Shown: one piece after another, positions 62,301 through 64,000 of the stretch | Numbering within the stretch: the stretch's first letter is position 1 | Layout of the letters: every line of letters starts with the position of its first letter | Source: Cardiocondyla obscurior | Taxonomy: Eukaryota > Arthropoda > Insecta > Hymenoptera > Formicidae | Direction of reading: 5' to 3' | Assembly: GCF_019399895.1 (NCBI RefSeq) | Contig: NC_091880.1 | Coordinates: 2,976,001-3,040,000, forward strand | Length of the DNA: 64,000 nt | Made by a program: the position numbers and the translations under genes | The notes under the pieces: generated by a model | Told to the model about the DNA's origin: nothing | Seen by the model: only the letters and a program-made list of their open reading frames with translations | The model's database searches: none

Positions 62301-64000
62301 TGCTACTCTGAGCGCCTATATTAAGTGCGTACGCCTCGGTGTAACCCTCGATATTAGAACAGCTTGCGAATGTTGGACATACATCTTCCCTTCTGCAGAG
62401 TTACTTATACATACGTATATATATATATATTTCGTCATGCTGCGTAGGACCTCCCTGGTCGCCCGCTGTATACATCCGCGCGTTTACGACGCGTTTTACA
62501 ACCGTTCGATAGCCGATCCACCGCAGCCGCAGCCCTCGCTATTGCGATCTCAATACTGCAACTGACTGCTCAATATCCGCTGCAGACACGTAGACGCAAA
62601 TATTGAAAATTTCGCTGTACATGGTTTAGCTAAAATAATTAGTTAAAAATAAAAAAAAATTAAAATTTTATATTTATTGAACGAATATTAGAAATCTTAT
62701 AAAGATACTTTTTTTTTCATTTTTTAATTTTTATTTGTAGTAACAGAAATTTCTTGAGTTGAAAATATATATTTCTTAAAGTCAAGAATTAGTATTTTGT
62801 TAAGTGTAGCTTATAAGCTGCACACGCGAATTTTTCAAGAAAGATTTTAAATTTAATTTAAAACAAAAAAAAAACAAGAGGGAAGGGAATGTTCAGTAAC
62901 ATTATTTTACTGACGTAAATCCCGTGATCTGTTTCCGTTCGAAACTCTCTTCAAGGATAAAGTGAACTTTTGAAAGTGAGTACCAAGTTGTACGAAACTA
63001 TGCAAATGCTTGCGGATACGTTTCTGCGCGCTGATCCATTGACGTTTTCTTCGACGGCCACCTCTAGGTGTTTGCATCTTTCTTTTAGTCGCAAGCCGCG
63101 AATGAAGTTCCAACAGATCCGCTTTAGAGGAATTTTTTCCTTTCTTGATCGATCAGCGCTAAATAACGAAGTGCTCACGATGTACTTGCATCGTAAGCCA
63201 GATCCCGATTTACTCGGCCAAGGTTTCCGATTACGATGGATAACGAAAGTTCACATCAAAATCGATTCAAGTTTTCCCAAGTGCTTCTAAAAATTGATGC
63301 TATCACAATACACATTTTACGAGATATATCTACATTTTACGACCTGAAGATCGCGAACAGATAAAAAATCGATTTTGTACCTTCATCGTATTACAAGACG
63401 TTCGATATGAGTGAGATAAAACCATTGGATATTCATTTAGTCATACACAAATTTAATAATGAACGTTTATTTTAGTGGATTTTCTGCAAATCCGCTGATC
63501 TTATTAAGCAAACTTTACCCAAATAGATTTCTATTTTCGTATCTCTTCTCCCATTCTTTTCCTCTCTTTCCGAGGTAATTAATGTTTAAAATTAAAAGTT
63601 CGTGACATTCTTCTAGGAAGTTCGCTCTAAAGAAATCTCATCTACTTTGGTCGTCGAATTTATTATAGTTGAAAGGACATCCGATGGTTTTAACATTTTA
63701 AATATCTCTGCACATATATACGCGTTTTGAACTGATCAGTTACTTGGCCGAGTTGTGCTTTACAAATTGCGATTTTGTTTTAATCGAGCTTTATCTTCCT
63801 CTTTTCTGTTTACCCTCTCTTTTAATCATTTTTTGTCATTTTATCTCAGTCTACGTATATATATATATACATATATATATGGATAAGGAAGTACATTGCA
63901 CGTTTCGTTGTGTTGTAGTATTCTCGGGATGAACCTGTTTGGTTGCAAATTCTGTGAAACGATGAAAGGCAGCTCTGACGTCGAGTGTGATAGGAAAAAC
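36090..64000 (+). CDS. Ca-alpha1T: T-type (Cav3) voltage-gated calcium channel alpha-1 subunit, 5' part
   Basis: Pore subunit of low-voltage-activated calcium channels in neuron and muscle membranes. Coding exons: 36090-36472, 47627-47738, 48340-48473, 48663-48760, 49552-49723, 55884-55987, 56312-56487, 57013-57105, 57428-57606, 57764-57930, 58102-58433, 59107-59328, 59422-59548, 59877-60178, 60383-60534, 60820-61029 and 63919 to beyond the window (1015 codons here). Domain I: S1 VSMMVILLNCITLGMYQPC, S4 IRTIRVLRPLRAINR, S5 TLPMLGNVLLLCFFVFF, pore loop AIFLVISLEGW with the selectivity glutamate, and S6 GSFFMINLCLVVIATQFSE running into the gating-brake helix. Domain II: S1 ILLAILINTLSMGIEYHNQ, S4 LRTFRLLRILKLVRFLPNL, S5 VFFSLLVLFIFIFSILGMNL. 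The pattern fits Cav3 rather than Cav1/Cav2 or Nav. The N terminus holds a long acidic run (about residues 35-90). Domains III-IV lie outside the window. Confidence 0.97.
36190..36375 (+). repeat. Acidic GAC/GAG trinucleotide tract in channel exon 1
   Basis: Trinucleotide-like run of GAC, GAG and GAT codons inside the first coding exon, encoding a stretch of mostly Asp and Glu with few interruptions (AREAANKHAD near the middle). The tract is likely to be length-variable. Confidence 0.85.
37600..38500. other. CpG-rich island within channel intron 1
   Basis: GC- and CpG-rich stretch with many short open frames on both strands, none protein-like. It could be an internal promoter or enhancer. 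Confidence 0.35.
43655..43745. repeat. Imperfect direct repeat in channel intron 1
   Basis: Two copies of roughly 40 bp, starting agatatcgttacctttgtct (43655) and agatatcctttatgggtct (43705), each followed by a cgttaattat-cgacttt segment. A small tandem duplication. Confidence 0.65.
44271..44318. repeat. GA microsatellite in channel intron 1
   Basis: Interrupted (GA)n tract, gaaggagagagagaaagaga continuing to gggagagctc. Confidence 0.8.
44940..45870. other. GC-balanced island in channel intron 1, no gene called
   Basis: About 0.9 kb with few stop codons on the minus strand (frames at 45045-45452 and 45664-45864) in an otherwise AT-rich intron. The second frame contains a hydrophobic stretch (VYGTMLYVVAIFITLRVRG), but neither has convincing splice sites or a recognised family. 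Conserved regulatory DNA is as likely as coding. Confidence 0.25.
46798..47050 (-). ncRNA. Putative spliced antisense transcript, 5' exons, with TATA box
   Basis: Two minus-strand exon-like blocks have clean signals. The first runs from about 47046 to 46959 and ends in a TTTTAG/GTGAGA donor. The second is 46798-46841, between a TGTTACAG acceptor and a GATTG/GTGAGT donor. A TATAAAA box on the minus strand (47071-47077) lies about 30 nt upstream of the first block. The second block contains an ATG (ATGCAGATTG), so it may be a start exon of a gene nested in channel intron 1; downstream exons were not found. The 5' limit is approximate, and the transcript class (coding or non-coding) is not determined. 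Confidence 0.4.
47071..47077 (-). promoter_or_regulatory. TATA box for the putative antisense unit
   Basis: GGTTATAAAATCACGG on the minus strand gives a consensus TATAAAA within a CpG-rich patch, suitably spaced from a spliced exon. Confidence 0.35.
51940..52160. repeat. CT-rich microsatellites
   Basis: Two pyrimidine blocks, (CT)n at about 51951-52005 and again at about 52109-52165, separated by TA-rich DNA with atacatatatgtatatacat. Confidence 0.85.
52804..52828. repeat. TG dinucleotide microsatellite
   Basis: Short run gtgcgtgtgtgtgtgtgtgt within channel intron 5. Confidence 0.85.
54751..55128 (-). other. Candidate nested ORF with signal-anchor, unknown
   Basis: A minus-strand frame of 125 codons in channel intron 5. 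It begins MFDAVFALRLLRIKRVLFGK and has a plausible signal-anchor at about residues 23-42 (ALSIGLVMLTLSTLFISLV). The first 50 residues use GC-ending codons and look protein-like; after SSSDDSRTPH the frame becomes low-complexity and tandem-like, so a splice near 54970 is possible. A further open block with a good acceptor (ACTTTCCAG at about 53540) and donor (CAC/GTGAGT at about 53325) lies downstream on the same strand. I do not recognise it. Confidence 0.2.
56951..56970. repeat. TCG trinucleotide repeat
   Basis: Run of cgtcgtcgtcgtcgtcg in channel intron 7, not coding. Confidence 0.8.
61030..63918 (+). other. Channel intron 16, 2.89 kb
   Basis: GT-AG intron interrupting IIS5 (IFIF-R/S-ILGMNLFG). 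It is rich in TA microsatellites (about 62100-62140, 62211-62230, 62410-62430 and 63855-63882). An exon-like block at 61711-61790 has an acceptor and a donor, but its 80 nt would break the frame. No gene is seen. Confidence 0.8.

Overview
This is eukaryotic nuclear DNA, almost certainly from an insect and probably a hymenopteran such as an ant. That placement is inferred from AT-rich, intron-dense genes alternating with CpG-rich islands and from the style of the encoded proteins; no marker sequence settles the species. There are no operons, CRISPR arrays, rRNAs or tRNAs that I could recognise. Exon structures were built by hand from splice signals, reading-frame phase and remembered protein families. 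In every multi-exon model listed as a CDS the summed exon lengths stay in frame.

Layout, left half: CFAP52 (+, motile-cilium WD40 protein, 636-3994); ATG12 (-, autophagy conjugation, 4282-4870); a CCDC28-family coiled-coil gene (+, 5625-6713); MROH1 (-, 22-exon HEAT-repeat protein, 7347-13893); a spliced minus-strand unit holding only a 32-residue ORF (14761-15132); an ANKRD28/44/52-type ankyrin subunit of protein phosphatase 6 (+, 15888-20655); a 75-residue two-helix membrane protein I cannot name (+, 23311-23624); a decayed glutathione synthetase exon with an in-frame stop (-, 23999-24272); ATAD5/Elg1 (-, PCNA unloader, 24720-28798); ALG1 (+, N-glycan mannosyltransferase, 29625-31434); and SNU13/NHP2L1 (-, 15.5K RNA-binding protein, 32051-32431). 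These are compact housekeeping genes in head-to-head (ATG12/CCDC28, ATAD5/ALG1, micro-ORF unit/ANKRD28) or tail-to-tail pairs. They are functionally unrelated to each other.

Layout, right half: everything from about 34.5 kb to the end belongs to one large neuronal gene, the T-type (Cav3) voltage-gated calcium channel alpha-1 subunit (Ca-alpha1T). The window has a CpG-rich upstream region, the start codon at 36090, all of domain I, the I-II linker and domain II through S5; the gene runs off the right edge in frame. Its first coding intron (11.15 kb) has the full signature of a U12-type AT-AC intron (ATATCCTTT donor, TTCCTTAAC branch site, AC acceptor), and this is the only splice that restores the conserved NPWFERVSM sequence. 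The large introns carry microsatellites, CpG islands and a probable spliced antisense unit with a TATA box near 46.8-47.1 kb.

I found no credible new multi-gene system. The observations most worth following are the U12 intron, the glutathione synthetase relic, the two short palindromic insertions in unrelated introns, and the possible nested or antisense transcripts.
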